Assembly: GCF_001428865.1 (NCBI RefSeq)
Contig: NZ_LMIV01000002.1
Coordinates: forward strand, 814,903 to 878,902
Origin: Sphingomonas sp. Root241
GTDB taxonomy: Bacteria > Pseudomonadota > Alphaproteobacteria > Sphingomonadales > Sphingomonadaceae
DNA length: 64,000 bases
Reading direction: 5' to 3'
Shown piece by piece: positions 9,439-17,637 of this stretch. Below the pieces are notes generated by a model that had not been told where the DNA came from, ran no database searches, and saw only the letters and a list, made by a program, of their open reading frames with translations. The stretch's first letter is position 1; each line of letters starts with the position of its first letter. A program made the position numbers and the translations under genes.

Positions 9439-10641
9439 GTGAAGGTTTCAGTTCTCGACGCGAAGGCGCTCCGGAAGGCGTTGCCCCGGCTCATCGCGAA
9501 GCACGACCAGATTTACATGGCGGTCGCCTGGGCACATGCTGGGTCGGTCGCCGACAAGCTCATCGAAAACAAGCACAAATTCAGGTCGGTAACGGTCGGC
9601 TTGGATTTTTGCGCTACCGATCCAGACTTTGTGGATTCGCTTCGCAAGGTGCCAAATGCCTATGTGTTCAAGCAGAGCGGGGCGTGCTTCCACCCGAAAA
9701 TCTATCTATTCGTGACTGGCCAGAATGCCGAAGCGATCGTCGGCAGTGCCAATTTTACTTCCGGCGGGCTGGGCAGCAATGTCGAAGCTTGCTTGCATCT
9801 GAGCTGCGACGCTGGTGAGGCAGTAATTTCTGAGTTGCTCGCGACTTTGGAATCCTACGCGCCAGATCGACAGCCGGTCACCAAGCAACTGGCGGAGGCC
9901 TATCGGCGGCAGGCTGATATTGCTGCCAGTCGCCCTCGCCCGCCATCTCCTATTCTGCCGAGCGACAAGGCTGAATTCCAGCGGATAGACTCCGACCTCC
10001 TGAAAATGGACTGGTCGGCCTTTATGCATGAGGCGCGGAAGGACCCCAATCATCATTTCGAAACACGCATGAGGTTTTTGCGTTATCTGCAAACCCTCTT
10101 TGCCAGAGCACAGTCGTTCGACGCTCTGACCGTGTCGGAATGGAAAGCAGTCGCAGGCATCGTCCATCCGGACGCCGTCGCGGACTCCGGGCTGGAGAAA
10201 TATCAAATTGGCTGGTTTGGTTCGATGCAGGGCTCCGGTTCCTTCACGAAGCTCATAGCAAATAAGGACGGCAGGATCGCAAAAGCGATTGACTGCATCC
10301 CGCGCCGAGGCCCGGTCGCGGAAAACGACTTCAACCGATTTTGCGCGTTGTTTGAATCTGCTTTTGTCGGGTCGGCCAGAGTAGGACGCACGCCAACCGC
10401 TACAAGACTGTTGGCCATGAAGCGGCCAGATACCTTCGTTTGCGTGAATAACGGGAACAAGAGTAGCTTGGCCGAAGCGCTACACTTTTCTCCATCGACA
10501 TTACGGCTGGACAATTACTGGGAACGAATAATTGAGCCGATAAGGCTCGCCCAATGGTACAATGCGCCGCGTCCCGAAGGTAATGACGCAGAGGCTTGGG
10601 ATGGCCGTGCAGCGCTCCTTGATGCAATATACTATCATTGA
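9439..10641 (+). CDS. Phospholipase D-like nuclease domain protein
   Basis: A 400-residue protein starting with GTG (an AGGGG sits 4 bases upstream), 10 bp after hsdM. The N-terminal 125 residues form a PLD-family domain. The HxK element is CFHPKIYLF (H85, K87), followed by GSANFTSGGL at 102-111 with N105 and a Glu at 116. This single half-site is as found in dimeric PLD nucleases of restriction systems. The remaining 275 residues are unrecognised; they contain a region around WSAFMHEARKDPNHHFETR and a C-terminal RPDTFVCVNNGN segment. The position at the end of the hsd operon suggests an additional effector or repair nuclease of the same island. Function inferred only from domain and context. 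Confidence 0.7.
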   Translation: MKVSVLDAKALRKALPRLIAKHDQIYMAVAWAHAGSVADKLIENKHKFRSVTVGLDFCATDPDFVDSLRKVPNAYVFKQSGACFHPKIYLFVTGQNAEAIVGSANFTSGGLGSNVEACLHLSCDAGEAVISELLATLESYAPDRQPVTKQLAEAYRRQADIAASRPRPPSPILPSDKAEFQRIDSDLLKMDWSAFMHEARKDPNHHFETRMRFLRYLQTLFARAQSFDALTVSEWKAVAGIVHPDAVADSGLEKYQIGWFGSMQGSGSFTKLIANKDGRIAKAIDCIPRRGPVAENDFNRFCALFESAFVGSARVGRTPTATRLLAMKRPDTFVCVNNGNKSSLAEALHFSPSTLRLDNYWERIIEPIRLAQWYNAPRPEGNDAEAWDGRAALLDAIYYH

Positions 10642-10756
10642 TCTTTGAGCAGATGTTCGAGACCAGCCGCTCCGTGGCCACCTATCATCGGTAAAATGTG
10701 TCGTCCAAATCTCGGTTATGTTTACCACCCGGCACAAGGCCGGGGTGACGAATGTG

Positions 10757-11524
10757 TCAGGGGGCGTCCGGAATATCCGCCCGCGCGCCCTTGTCGTCGC
10801 CGCGCGGGCCGCGGCCGCCGAAGCCTCGGGACAATTTCGGCAGTTCGGCCTTGTCGATCTTGCCGTCGTGGTTGGTGTCGAGCATCGCGAAGCGCTGAGA
10901 GGCGGCCTTGGCGAACTCGGCTGGATCGACGCCGCGATTGAGGTTACGGTCGGCGACGGTCACCGGCTCAGGATAAGCGAGATAGCCGAAGCGCGCCGCG
11001 CCCTGCTTCATGCCGGTGCTCGGATCGCGCCCGGGACGCGGCCCGTCCTCGCCGTCGCCGCCGCCCGGGCCGCTCCCGCCGGGGGCACCGCCATGGCCAT
11101 GCCGTCCACCGCCATGGCCCCGACCGCCCGGCCTGCGACCGCCGTCGCCACCGCCAAATCCGCTGGTGCGGATCTCGGGCGCGAGCACCGTCTCGTAGCG
11201 CTCCACATCGTCGGGGTCGATCTCGCCGTCCTTGCGCACGTCGAGCAGCGCAAAGAAGCGTGCGGCGTCGGCGATCATTTCATCCTCGCTGAGCGCGCCG
11301 TCATGGTTTGCATCCGCACCGTCGAACCACGCGTCTTGCGGCGCGGGACCGCCGGGCGTGCCGCGAAAGGGTTCGCCCATCGGGCTGATGAACAATGGGC
11401 CGCGATGCGGGCCGCCCGGTGGAGGACCGTCCGGACGCCATTGGCCGGGCGGCGGCGCGTCCTGCGCCCATGCGTTGCCGGTGCCCGCGAGCACGATCAG
11501 ACTTCCCAACACCAATTCACGCAT
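10757..11524 (-). CDS. Exported EF-hand calcium-binding protein
   Basis: A 255-residue protein with a signal peptide (MRELVLGSLIVLAGTGNAWA, cleavage after AWA-Q at about 20-21). Four EF-hand-type loops are seen: DANHDGALSEDE at 71-82, DVRKDGEIDPDD at 95-106, a poorer DRNLNRGVDPAE at 192-203, and DTNHDGKIDKAE at 216-227. Between the pairs lies a Gly/His/Pro-rich low-complexity linker (about 122-168). The start was placed at 11,524, where a GGAGG precedes the ATG and the signal peptide begins; the longer frame upstream has no such features. It is transcribed divergently from ubiA. Probably periplasmic; the partner is unknown. This is the first gene of the ordinary GC-rich chromosome after the restriction island. 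Confidence 0.85.
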   Translation of the reverse strand: MRELVLGSLIVLAGTGNAWAQDAPPPGQWRPDGPPPGGPHRGPLFISPMGEPFRGTPGGPAPQDAWFDGADANHDGALSEDEMIADAARFFALLDVRKDGEIDPDDVERYETVLAPEIRTSGFGGGDGGRRPGGRGHGGGRHGHGGAPGGSGPGGGDGEDGPRPGRDPSTGMKQGAARFGYLAYPEPVTVADRNLNRGVDPAEFAKAASQRFAMLDTNHDGKIDKAELPKLSRGFGGRGPRGDDKGARADIPDAP

Positions 11525-11642
11525 ATCCCGCCTCCCGCGATCGAGCTTTCCGGGATTCCTGCGCGCGCTTTGTCGCAGGAATATGCCGGATTGTTGCAAT
11601 CGCCCGCTTGATCTTTGTCCGGTCAGCGCGAAGGACAGGGGC

Positions 11643-12557
11643 ATGGCCGCCGCACCCGATATCGTCCCCGACACCGAGCATCGCGGGCTGGTCGGGATGC
11701 TTCCCGCCGCCGTGCGCCCCTATGCGCTGCTCGCGCGGTTCGATCGGCCGATCGGCTGGTGGCTGCTGTTCTGGCCCGGGGCATGGGCCGTTGCGCTATC
11801 GGGAAATGCACTCGTCCGCTGGGACCTGATCCTGTGGTTCCTGCTCGGCAGCATCGCGATGCGCGGCGCTGGCTGCGTGTACAACGATATCGTCGACCGC
11901 GACCTCGATCGGCAGGTCGCGCGCACCGCCAGCCGCCCGCTCGCCCGCGGGGCGGTGTCGCTCAAGGCGGCGTGGATCTGGCTGGTGTCGCTTTGCCTGA
12001 TCGGGCTGGTCGTGCTGATCCAGCTCACGCCGCTCGCGGCCGGCGTCGCGCTCGGCAGCCTTATCCTGGTCGCGGCCTATCCCTTCATGAAGCGAGTCAC
12101 CTGGTGGCCCCAGGCCTGGCTCGGGCTGGTATTCTCCTGGGCGGCTCTGGTCGGCTGGGCCGAGGCACCCGATTGGGGCTGGCTGCCCGGACTGCTGCTC
12201 TATGCCGGCTGCATCTTCTGGGTGATCGGCTACGACACGATCTATGCGTTGCAGGATGTCGAGGACGATGCGCTGGTCGGGGTGCGCTCCTCGGCGCGGC
12301 GGCTTGGCAGCCATGTCCGGGGCGGTGTTACGGGCTTTTATGCCGGCGCGCTGGCATTGTGGGGCGCCGCTTTCTGGCAGCTTCGTCCCGATCCGCTCGC
12401 GCTCGCGGCGCTGCTGCCGATGGCCTTGCATCTCGGCTGGCAGGTGGTGACCCTCGTGCCCGCCGATGGCGCCAATGCGCTCCATCGCTTCCGCTCGAAC
12501 CGCAATGCCGGACTGCTGATGTTCGCCGCCTGCTTCGTGGTCGGGCAGACGCTTTAG
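11643..12557 (+). CDS. ubiA: 4-hydroxybenzoate polyprenyltransferase
   Basis: A 304-residue polytopic membrane enzyme that joins the polyprenyl tail to 4-hydroxybenzoate in ubiquinone synthesis. The first Asp-rich motif is NDIVDRDLD at 81-89 (NDxxDxxxD), which binds the prenyl diphosphate through magnesium. The second is around YDTIYALQDVEDD. About eight hydrophobic helices follow the FDRPIGWWLLFWPG opening typical of the family. The ATG at 11,643 starts the conserved part; an upstream open frame to 11,232 lies antisense to the EF-hand gene and is rejected. Monocistronic; a dispersed palindromic element follows the stop. Confidence 0.93.
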   Translation: MAAAPDIVPDTEHRGLVGMLPAAVRPYALLARFDRPIGWWLLFWPGAWAVALSGNALVRWDLILWFLLGSIAMRGAGCVYNDIVDRDLDRQVARTASRPLARGAVSLKAAWIWLVSLCLIGLVVLIQLTPLAAGVALGSLILVAAYPFMKRVTWWPQAWLGLVFSWAALVGWAEAPDWGWLPGLLLYAGCIFWVIGYDTIYALQDVEDDALVGVRSSARRLGSHVRGGVTGFYAGALALWGAAFWQLRPDPLALAALLPMALHLGWQVVTLVPADGANALHRFRSNRNAGLLMFAACFVVGQTL

Positions 12558-12569
12558 GAATGTCAGATT

Positions 12570-12709
12570 CCCCTCCCTGCAAGGGAGGGGTTAGGGGTGG
12601 GTAAGGAAAGGTCGGGCTCGATGCCCGGTCTTTTCTTTTTTCCACTGCGCAGCTCGTTGGGCTCGCTGACGCTCGCACCCACCCCCAGCCCCTCCCTTGC
12701 AGGGAGGGG
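12570..12709. repeat. Dispersed palindromic element, copy 1
   Basis: About 140 bp bounded by inverted ends CCCCTCCCTGCAAGGGAGGG and its mirror, with further internal complementarity (GGGGTGGGT...ACCCACCCC). A second copy in the opposite orientation is at 28,211-28,345; the ends, the TAAGGAAAG block and the GGGCTCGCT-ACGCTCGC block are conserved between the two. It fills most of the gap between ubiA and pmbA. It is probably a MITE-like or REP-like unit with no coding capacity. At RNA level it would fold into one long hairpin. Confidence 0.8.
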
Positions 12710-12759
12710 AGTCTTTTCGTTCCATTGCACCCGGCCGACGCGGCCCCTAAGTCGCTGCG

Positions 12760-14106
12760 ATGCTGACCGAGTCCCAAGCCTGCGAACGCGTCCACGACAT
12801 CGTCGACAGGGCGCGCGCCGCGGGTGCCGATGCCTCGGACGCGGTGTTCGCCGCGGATCGTTCGCTGTCGGTTTCGGTGCGGATGGGCGCGCTCGAGGAT
12901 GTCGAGCGTTCCGAAAGCGAGGAGCTGGGCTTGCGCGTGTTCGTCGGGCGGCGCTCGGCGAGCGTCTCGACTTCGGACCTCAGCAGCGAGTCGCTCGATG
13001 CGCTGGTCGAGCGTGCGATCGCGATGGCGCGGGAAGCGCCGGAAGACAGATGGGCCGGGCTCGCGCCGCAGGAGCGGCTGATGCACGGCAGCCCGCCTCT
13101 GCTCGACCTCGACGACGGTGCCAACGACGCGCCCGAAACGCTGAAGGCACGCGCGCTCGCCGCCGAGGATGCCGCGCGTGCCGTGGAGGGGGTCACCAAC
13201 AGCGAGGGCGGCAGCGCGAGCGCGAGCCGCTCGGTGATGGCGATCGCCACCAGCCACGGCTTCACCGGCGCCTATGCCCAGACCGGCCACGGCATATCGG
13301 CGAGCGTGCTCGCGGGCAGCGGTGGCGCGATGGAGCGCGACCATGCCCATCACAGCGCGCGCCACGCGGCGATGCTAGAGGCCCCCGAGGCGATCGGGCG
13401 GCTGGCGGGCGAGCGCGCGGTGGCCCGGCTCGATCCCGCCAAGGTGCCGAGCGGGGCGATGCCGGTGGTATTCGATCGCCGCGTCTCGGCGGGGCTCATC
13501 GGCCATCTGCTCGGCGCGATCGGCGGTTCGTCGATCACCCGGAAAACCAGCTTCCTGCTCGATTGCCTCGGCCAGCAGATATTCGCGAAGGGCGTGACGA
13601 TCTGCGACGATCCGCACCGCCCGCGCGGGCTGCGCTCGCGGCCCTTCGACGGCGAGGGGCTGCCGGTGCTGCCGATCAAGCTGGTCGATCAGGGCATGCT
13701 GGAGACCTGGCTGCTCGACAGCGCCTCGGCGCGTCAGCTCGGGCTCGAGCCGACCGGCCATGCCTCGCGCGGCATCGGCGGCGCACCGGGGGTGGCGCCG
13801 AGTAATCTCTACATGCAGCCCGGCAGCATCCCGCCCGAGACCCTGGTCGGCGAAATCGATCGCGGCATCCTCGTCACCGAGCTGATCGGGCAGGGCGTCA
13901 ACGGCGTCACCGGCGATTACAGCCGCGGCGCGGCGGGCTTCCTGATCGAGAAGGGCGAGATCACGCGGGCGGTGTCCGAGATCACCATCGCGGGCAATCT
14001 GAAGGACATGTTCCTCGCGCTCACGCCCGCCAACGACCTGGAATTCCGCTATGGCATCAACGCGCCGACCTTGCGCATCGACGGGATGACGATCGCTGGT
14101 GAATGA
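12760..14106 (+). CDS. pmbA: TldE/PmbA-family metalloprotease subunit
   Basis: A 448-residue PmbA (TldE) protein, the non-catalytic partner of TldD in a protease that degrades or matures small peptides such as microcin precursors and acts in antitoxin turnover. Family features include GLRVFVGRRSASVSTSDL in the N-terminal domain, GGSSITRKTSFLLDCLGQ in the middle, and the C-terminal NGVTGDYSRGAAGFLIEKGE stretch characteristic of TldD/TldE. TldE lacks the HExxxH zinc motif, as expected here. No tldD lies next to it, which is normal in Alphaproteobacteria. Its end overlaps the next gene by 8 bp, indicating co-transcription. Confidence 0.92.
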   Translation: MLTESQACERVHDIVDRARAAGADASDAVFAADRSLSVSVRMGALEDVERSESEELGLRVFVGRRSASVSTSDLSSESLDALVERAIAMAREAPEDRWAGLAPQERLMHGSPPLLDLDDGANDAPETLKARALAAEDAARAVEGVTNSEGGSASASRSVMAIATSHGFTGAYAQTGHGISASVLAGSGGAMERDHAHHSARHAAMLEAPEAIGRLAGERAVARLDPAKVPSGAMPVVFDRRVSAGLIGHLLGAIGGSSITRKTSFLLDCLGQQIFAKGVTICDDPHRPRGLRSRPFDGEGLPVLPIKLVDQGMLETWLLDSASARQLGLEPTGHASRGIGGAPGVAPSNLYMQPGSIPPETLVGEIDRGILVTELIGQGVNGVTGDYSRGAAGFLIEKGEITRAVSEITIAGNLKDMFLALTPANDLEFRYGINAPTLRIDGMTIAGE

Positions 14107-14881
14107 GTCCGATCTCGCCGCCGAAGTCGCGAACATCGCCGCCGATGCGGGGCGGTTCGCGATCCGGCTGTGGAACACCGATTTCCGCCGCTGGGAGAAG
14201 TCGCCGGGCAATCCGGTGTGCGCCGTCGATCTCGAAGTCGACGGGATGCTGCGCTACCGGCTCGGCGAATTGCTTCCCGATGCCGGCTGGCTCTCCGAAG
14301 AGACGATCGACAGCGCCGCGCGGCTCGATGCCGAACGGATTTGGGTGGTCGATCCGATCGACGGGACGCGCGACTATCTGCGCGGGCGGCCGGGCTGGGC
14401 GGTATCGGTTGCGCTGGTCGAGCGCGGCAAGCCGGTGATCGGGGTGCTCGACGCGCCGGCGCGGCAGGAAGTGTGGACCGCCGAAGCCGGCAAGGGCTCC
14501 TTTCGCAACGGCGAGCGGCTGCGGGTGACCGAACGTGATCAGCTTGCCGGCGCGCGGGTGCCGGCGGACCAGCTCTCCAAGGTCGACCGGGACCTGGTGA
14601 TGGTCGCCAAGCCCAATTCGATCGCGTTGCGCATCGCGATGGTCGCGGCAGGCGAGGCCGACCTGCTCGCGACGATCCGCTGGGGCAATGAATGGGACAT
14701 CGCCGCGGCGGTGTTGCTCGCCAGGGAGGCCGGGGCGGCGGTGAGCGACGCGTTCGGCCGCCCGCTCGATTTCAACACCCCTGATGCGCAGGCGTTCGGG
14801 GTGTTGGCGACCTCGCCGGGCATTCACGCCGCCGCGGTGGAGCGGCTTGCCGACCGCGCGAAGGCGGGCGTCGGGGCTTAA
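14099..14881 (+). CDS. Inositol monophosphatase-family phosphatase (CysQ-like)
   Basis: A 260-residue magnesium-dependent, lithium-sensitive-type phosphatase. It shows the two metal sites, LSEET near residue 64 and WVVDPIDGTRDY at about 81-92 (DPxDGT), plus the C-terminal GNEWDIAAAV (WDxAA). Candidates are 3'(2'),5'-bisphosphate nucleotidase (CysQ, sulfur assimilation) or inositol-1-phosphatase; the sequence alone does not decide, although the genomic pairing with pmbA is common in sphingomonads. It begins with GTG inside the pmbA 3' end (8-bp overlap), so translation is coupled. Confidence 0.85.
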   Translation: MNESDLAAEVANIAADAGRFAIRLWNTDFRRWEKSPGNPVCAVDLEVDGMLRYRLGELLPDAGWLSEETIDSAARLDAERIWVVDPIDGTRDYLRGRPGWAVSVALVERGKPVIGVLDAPARQEVWTAEAGKGSFRNGERLRVTERDQLAGARVPADQLSKVDRDLVMVAKPNSIALRIAMVAAGEADLLATIRWGNEWDIAAAVLLAREAGAAVSDAFGRPLDFNTPDAQAFGVLATSPGIHAAAVERLADRAKAGVGA

Positions 14882-14949
14882 GGCCGACTTCGACGGTTCT
14901 TCTCCTCTCCCGACGGGAGAGGGGCAATGGTGGCAATGTCGACCCGGTC

Positions 14950-15669
14950 TTAGGCGCTGCCCTCGTCGCCCTGATATTTGATCTGGAGATAGCGGCCGCG
15001 CGTCGCGAGCAGGTCGAGGTCGCCTTGTGCGAGCTGGGCGGACATTTCGGCGATCTCGTCGTCGATCACCTGCAGGCCCTGGGCGAGCTGCTGATCGGGC
15101 GTGAGCCCGTTGCGCTCGACCCGACGCAGCGGCTCGGGCACCCTCGCATACCCCTTGATCAGTTCAGGGAGCTGCTCGCCGACCAGCTTGCGCACTTCGC
15201 CGGCGGCCGGGGATTGCTCGTCGAGCTGCGCCAGCTGCGGGGCGAGGAACTCCAGCTTCACGCCGATCGAATCGACCAGCCCCTGCACCGGCGCGGGCAA
15301 TGCCGGGCGCTGCGCATCGAGCCAATGCTCGGTGGTGCGCGGCAAAGCCTTGAGCGGCACCTGCGTCAATTGCTCGATTTCGGGAGTGCCGCCCCCCGCG
15401 GGCAGAGCTGCGAAGACGATGGTCGCGACGATCAGCAGCAATGCGACGAGCATCGCGCCCATGATCCCCAGAGGCGCGACGGCGAGCGCGAACACGATCG
15501 CGCCGGCAAGGATCGCACCGTCGGCGATCGCGATCCGGCCGACTCGCCGGACCACCTCGGCCTCACGCCGGCGGCGCAGCCTCTGGTCGGCTGCGGTCGC
15601 TGGCGCGCGGGCCCGGGAGCGCTCGATCAGCTCGTCGGCACGCGCGCGGAGGCGATCGACATCAGTCAC
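14950..15669 (-). CDS. XpaC-like membrane protein (partner of TelA)
   Basis: A 239-residue protein that starts with GTG 4 bp after the telA stop; the upstream part of the longer frame overlaps telA and is discarded. A basic, coiled N-terminus is followed by two hydrophobic segments (about 47-68 and 70-90), then a soluble helical domain (VQGLVDSIGVKLEFLAPQ, KLVGEQLPELIKGYARVPEPLR). This layout and the operon with telA match the XpaC family (5-bromo-4-chloroindolyl phosphate hydrolysis protein), paired with yaaN/telA in Bacillus. The biochemical role of the family is unclear; an envelope-stress function with TelA is inferred from context. Confidence 0.65.
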   Translation of the reverse strand: MTDVDRLRARADELIERSRARAPATAADQRLRRRREAEVVRRVGRIAIADGAILAGAIVFALAVAPLGIMGAMLVALLLIVATIVFAALPAGGGTPEIEQLTQVPLKALPRTTEHWLDAQRPALPAPVQGLVDSIGVKLEFLAPQLAQLDEQSPAAGEVRKLVGEQLPELIKGYARVPEPLRRVERNGLTPDQQLAQGLQVIDDEIAEMSAQLAQGDLDLLATRGRYLQIKYQGDEGSA

Positions 15670-15673
15670 GGGC

Positions 15674-16879
15674 TTACATCGCCTCCAGCTTGAACGTGTC
15701 GCTGACCGCGCCGCCCTGGTTTTGCGCGGCACCTTCGGCCCGGGCGATATAGCCCTTCGACTTCTCGACTTCGCTGGAGAGCGTGTTGACCGTGGTCTTC
15801 ATGCTGTCGAGCGCCTTCAGCTTGAAGGTGTCGATCGCGTCCATCGTGTCGTAGATGTTCTGGAAGGCGCGCTGGAGCGTCTCGACGGGGATCGTCGAAT
15901 TGGCGGCCTGCTCGTGGATCGCGGCGGTGTTGCTCTTGAGCAATTGCCCGGTCGAATCGATCAGCCCCGCTGTCGTCGTGTTGATCGCGGTGATCTGGTC
16001 GAGCACGAGTTTCTGGTTGGTCAGCGCCTGCGCGACGGTGACCGCAGTGCGCAGCGCGGAAACCGTCGTGGTGGAGGCGCGATCGACGCCCTTCACCAGC
16101 TCGACATTGTTCTTCTTGACGAGGTCGAGCGCCAAATAGCCCTGCACCGTCACCGCCATCTGGGTGAGCAGGTCCTGGGTGCGCTGGCGGACATAGAAGA
16201 GCGCCGTCTCGCGGATCGCCTTGGCCTTGGCGGGATCGGTGTGGTCGAGCTCGTTCGCCTTGTCCTCCAGCTTGGTGTCCATCGCCTTGGACAGATAGAT
16301 CATCTGCTCGAGGCGACCCATCGCGTTCCACAGGTTCGCGCGCTCGGTGTCGATCGCGGCATTGTCCATCAGCAGCTCGTCCTTGCCGCTGGACAGGCTC
16401 TTGAGGATGCCCTGGATGTGGCTTTGCGACGACTGGTATTTGCGGAAATATTGTTTGAGCGGCGAGCCGCCGAACAGCTTCGACAGGAAGCCGTCATTGC
16501 CGCCGATCAATTTGCCGTTGCGGCCGGGATCGAGCTCTTCGACGGTTTTCCGCAGCTGGAGCAGATCGGCGCCGACGCCGGTATCGGTGCTCATTGCGCG
16601 CACTGGGCGATCGAGGAAGCGATTGGACTGGCCCGCCGCGTCGCGGATTTCCTTCTGGCCCATCGCGGCGATCGCATCGACGCGCTTGCCGAATTCGGGC
16701 GAGTTGACGTCCTGGGCGACCAGATCGTCGATGAAGCCCTCGACGCGCTTCTCGAGTTCGTTCTTCTTGGTGTCCTCGACCGGAACCAGCCCTGCGGCCT
16801 TTTCGGGCGCGACTACCTTCACCGGATCGGGCGCAGTGAGCACCAGATCCTGTTCGGCCACTGCAGTCTCGGTCGCCAT
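15674..16879 (-). CDS. telA: TelA-family toxic anion resistance protein
   Basis: A 401-residue, almost entirely helical cytoplasmic protein of the TelA family, linked to tellurite and other toxic-anion or envelope-stress resistance. Typical elements are LFGGSPLKQYFRKYQSSQ (about 137-154), the heptad-rich middle (LWNAMGRLEQMIYLSKAMD) and the C-terminal QRAFQNIYDTMDAIDTFK segment. A run of Val/Asp-rich residues at the N-terminus is less conserved. It is the first gene of a two-gene unit with the XpaC-like protein. The ATG at 16,879 follows a GGAGGG on the minus strand. Confidence 0.88.
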   Translation of the reverse strand: MATETAVAEQDLVLTAPDPVKVVAPEKAAGLVPVEDTKKNELEKRVEGFIDDLVAQDVNSPEFGKRVDAIAAMGQKEIRDAAGQSNRFLDRPVRAMSTDTGVGADLLQLRKTVEELDPGRNGKLIGGNDGFLSKLFGGSPLKQYFRKYQSSQSHIQGILKSLSSGKDELLMDNAAIDTERANLWNAMGRLEQMIYLSKAMDTKLEDKANELDHTDPAKAKAIRETALFYVRQRTQDLLTQMAVTVQGYLALDLVKKNNVELVKGVDRASTTTVSALRTAVTVAQALTNQKLVLDQITAINTTTAGLIDSTGQLLKSNTAAIHEQAANSTIPVETLQRAFQNIYDTMDAIDTFKLKALDSMKTTVNTLSSEVEKSKGYIARAEGAAQNQGGAVSDTFKLEAM

Positions 16880-16976
16880 TCCAAACCCTCCAAAGCTGTT
16901 GCGACCCTCATACGGGCATCGCGGCAGCTATCCAAGTGTGTCAGTTAAATAGTACACCTCGGGCCATTCGCCAAGG

Positions 16977-17540
16977 TCAGCGCGCTGCCTTGAGCGCGTT
17001 GCCCCACCAAAGGAGTTCGTCGAACAGATGCCTGGTCCAGCGCAGGTCCTTGTCGTCGCCCGCGAAGACGCCGTCCTTCACCTTGCCCCACACGCCCATG
17101 ATGTGGACCGAGGCCTCCAGCGGCGCCATCTGCAGCTCGCGCGTCACGCAGGTCAGCAGCTCGATCGAGCGCGCGCCACCATTGCCGCCATAGCCCACGA
17201 ACGTCACCGGCTTGCGGTTCCACTCGGCATAGACGAAGTCGAGCGCGTTCTTGAGCACGGCGGGCGGCCCGTGATTATATTCGGGGCAGATCAGGATATA
17301 GCCGTCGGCGCTCGCGATCTTCCCCGCCCAGCGGACCTGGAGGGGATCGGTGTAGTTCCCCTGCGCGGGTGGGTGCGCGAACGGATAGAAGGGCAGGTCC
17401 CAGTCCTTGAGGTCGATCAGCTCGCAGGCGAGGCCCTCGCGTGAGGCCGCCTGTTCGATCACCCAATTGGCGACCGGCAGCGCCATGCGCCCTTCGCGGA
17501 CGCTGCCCATGATGACGAGAATGCGGAGTGGTTCGACCAT
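16977..17540 (-). CDS. NADPH-dependent FMN reductase family protein
   Basis: A 187-residue flavodoxin-like reductase of the NADPH-dependent FMN reductase family. Its phosphate-binding loop is LVIMGSVREGRM at about residues 7-18. LICPEYNHGPPAVLKNALDF (about 84-103) is the diagnostic EYN segment that packs on the isoalloxazine ring. The ATG at 17,540 was taken because it directly precedes the first beta strand (MVEPLRILVIMGS). Likely substrates are quinones, azo dyes or chromate; none can be chosen. It stands alone, facing away from typA. Confidence 0.88.
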   Translation of the reverse strand: MVEPLRILVIMGSVREGRMALPVANWVIEQAASREGLACELIDLKDWDLPFYPFAHPPAQGNYTDPLQVRWAGKIASADGYILICPEYNHGPPAVLKNALDFVYAEWNRKPVTFVGYGGNGGARSIELLTCVTRELQMAPLEASVHIMGVWGKVKDGVFAGDDKDLRWTRHLFDELLWWGNALKAAR

Positions 17541-17637
17541 GTGTTTATCCGTAGCGGCGCGAAGACTTCCCGCAACGCACAAATTGCGCTAAGGGCGCCC
17601 CGCGAAACCGCCTTTTGCGGCCAATCAGGATATACGC

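Noticed and set aside
15101..16948. 615-residue open frame opposite telA and the XpaC-like gene
   Set aside because: Shadow of the two real minus-strand genes, which have conserved motifs and a coherent start/stop arrangement.
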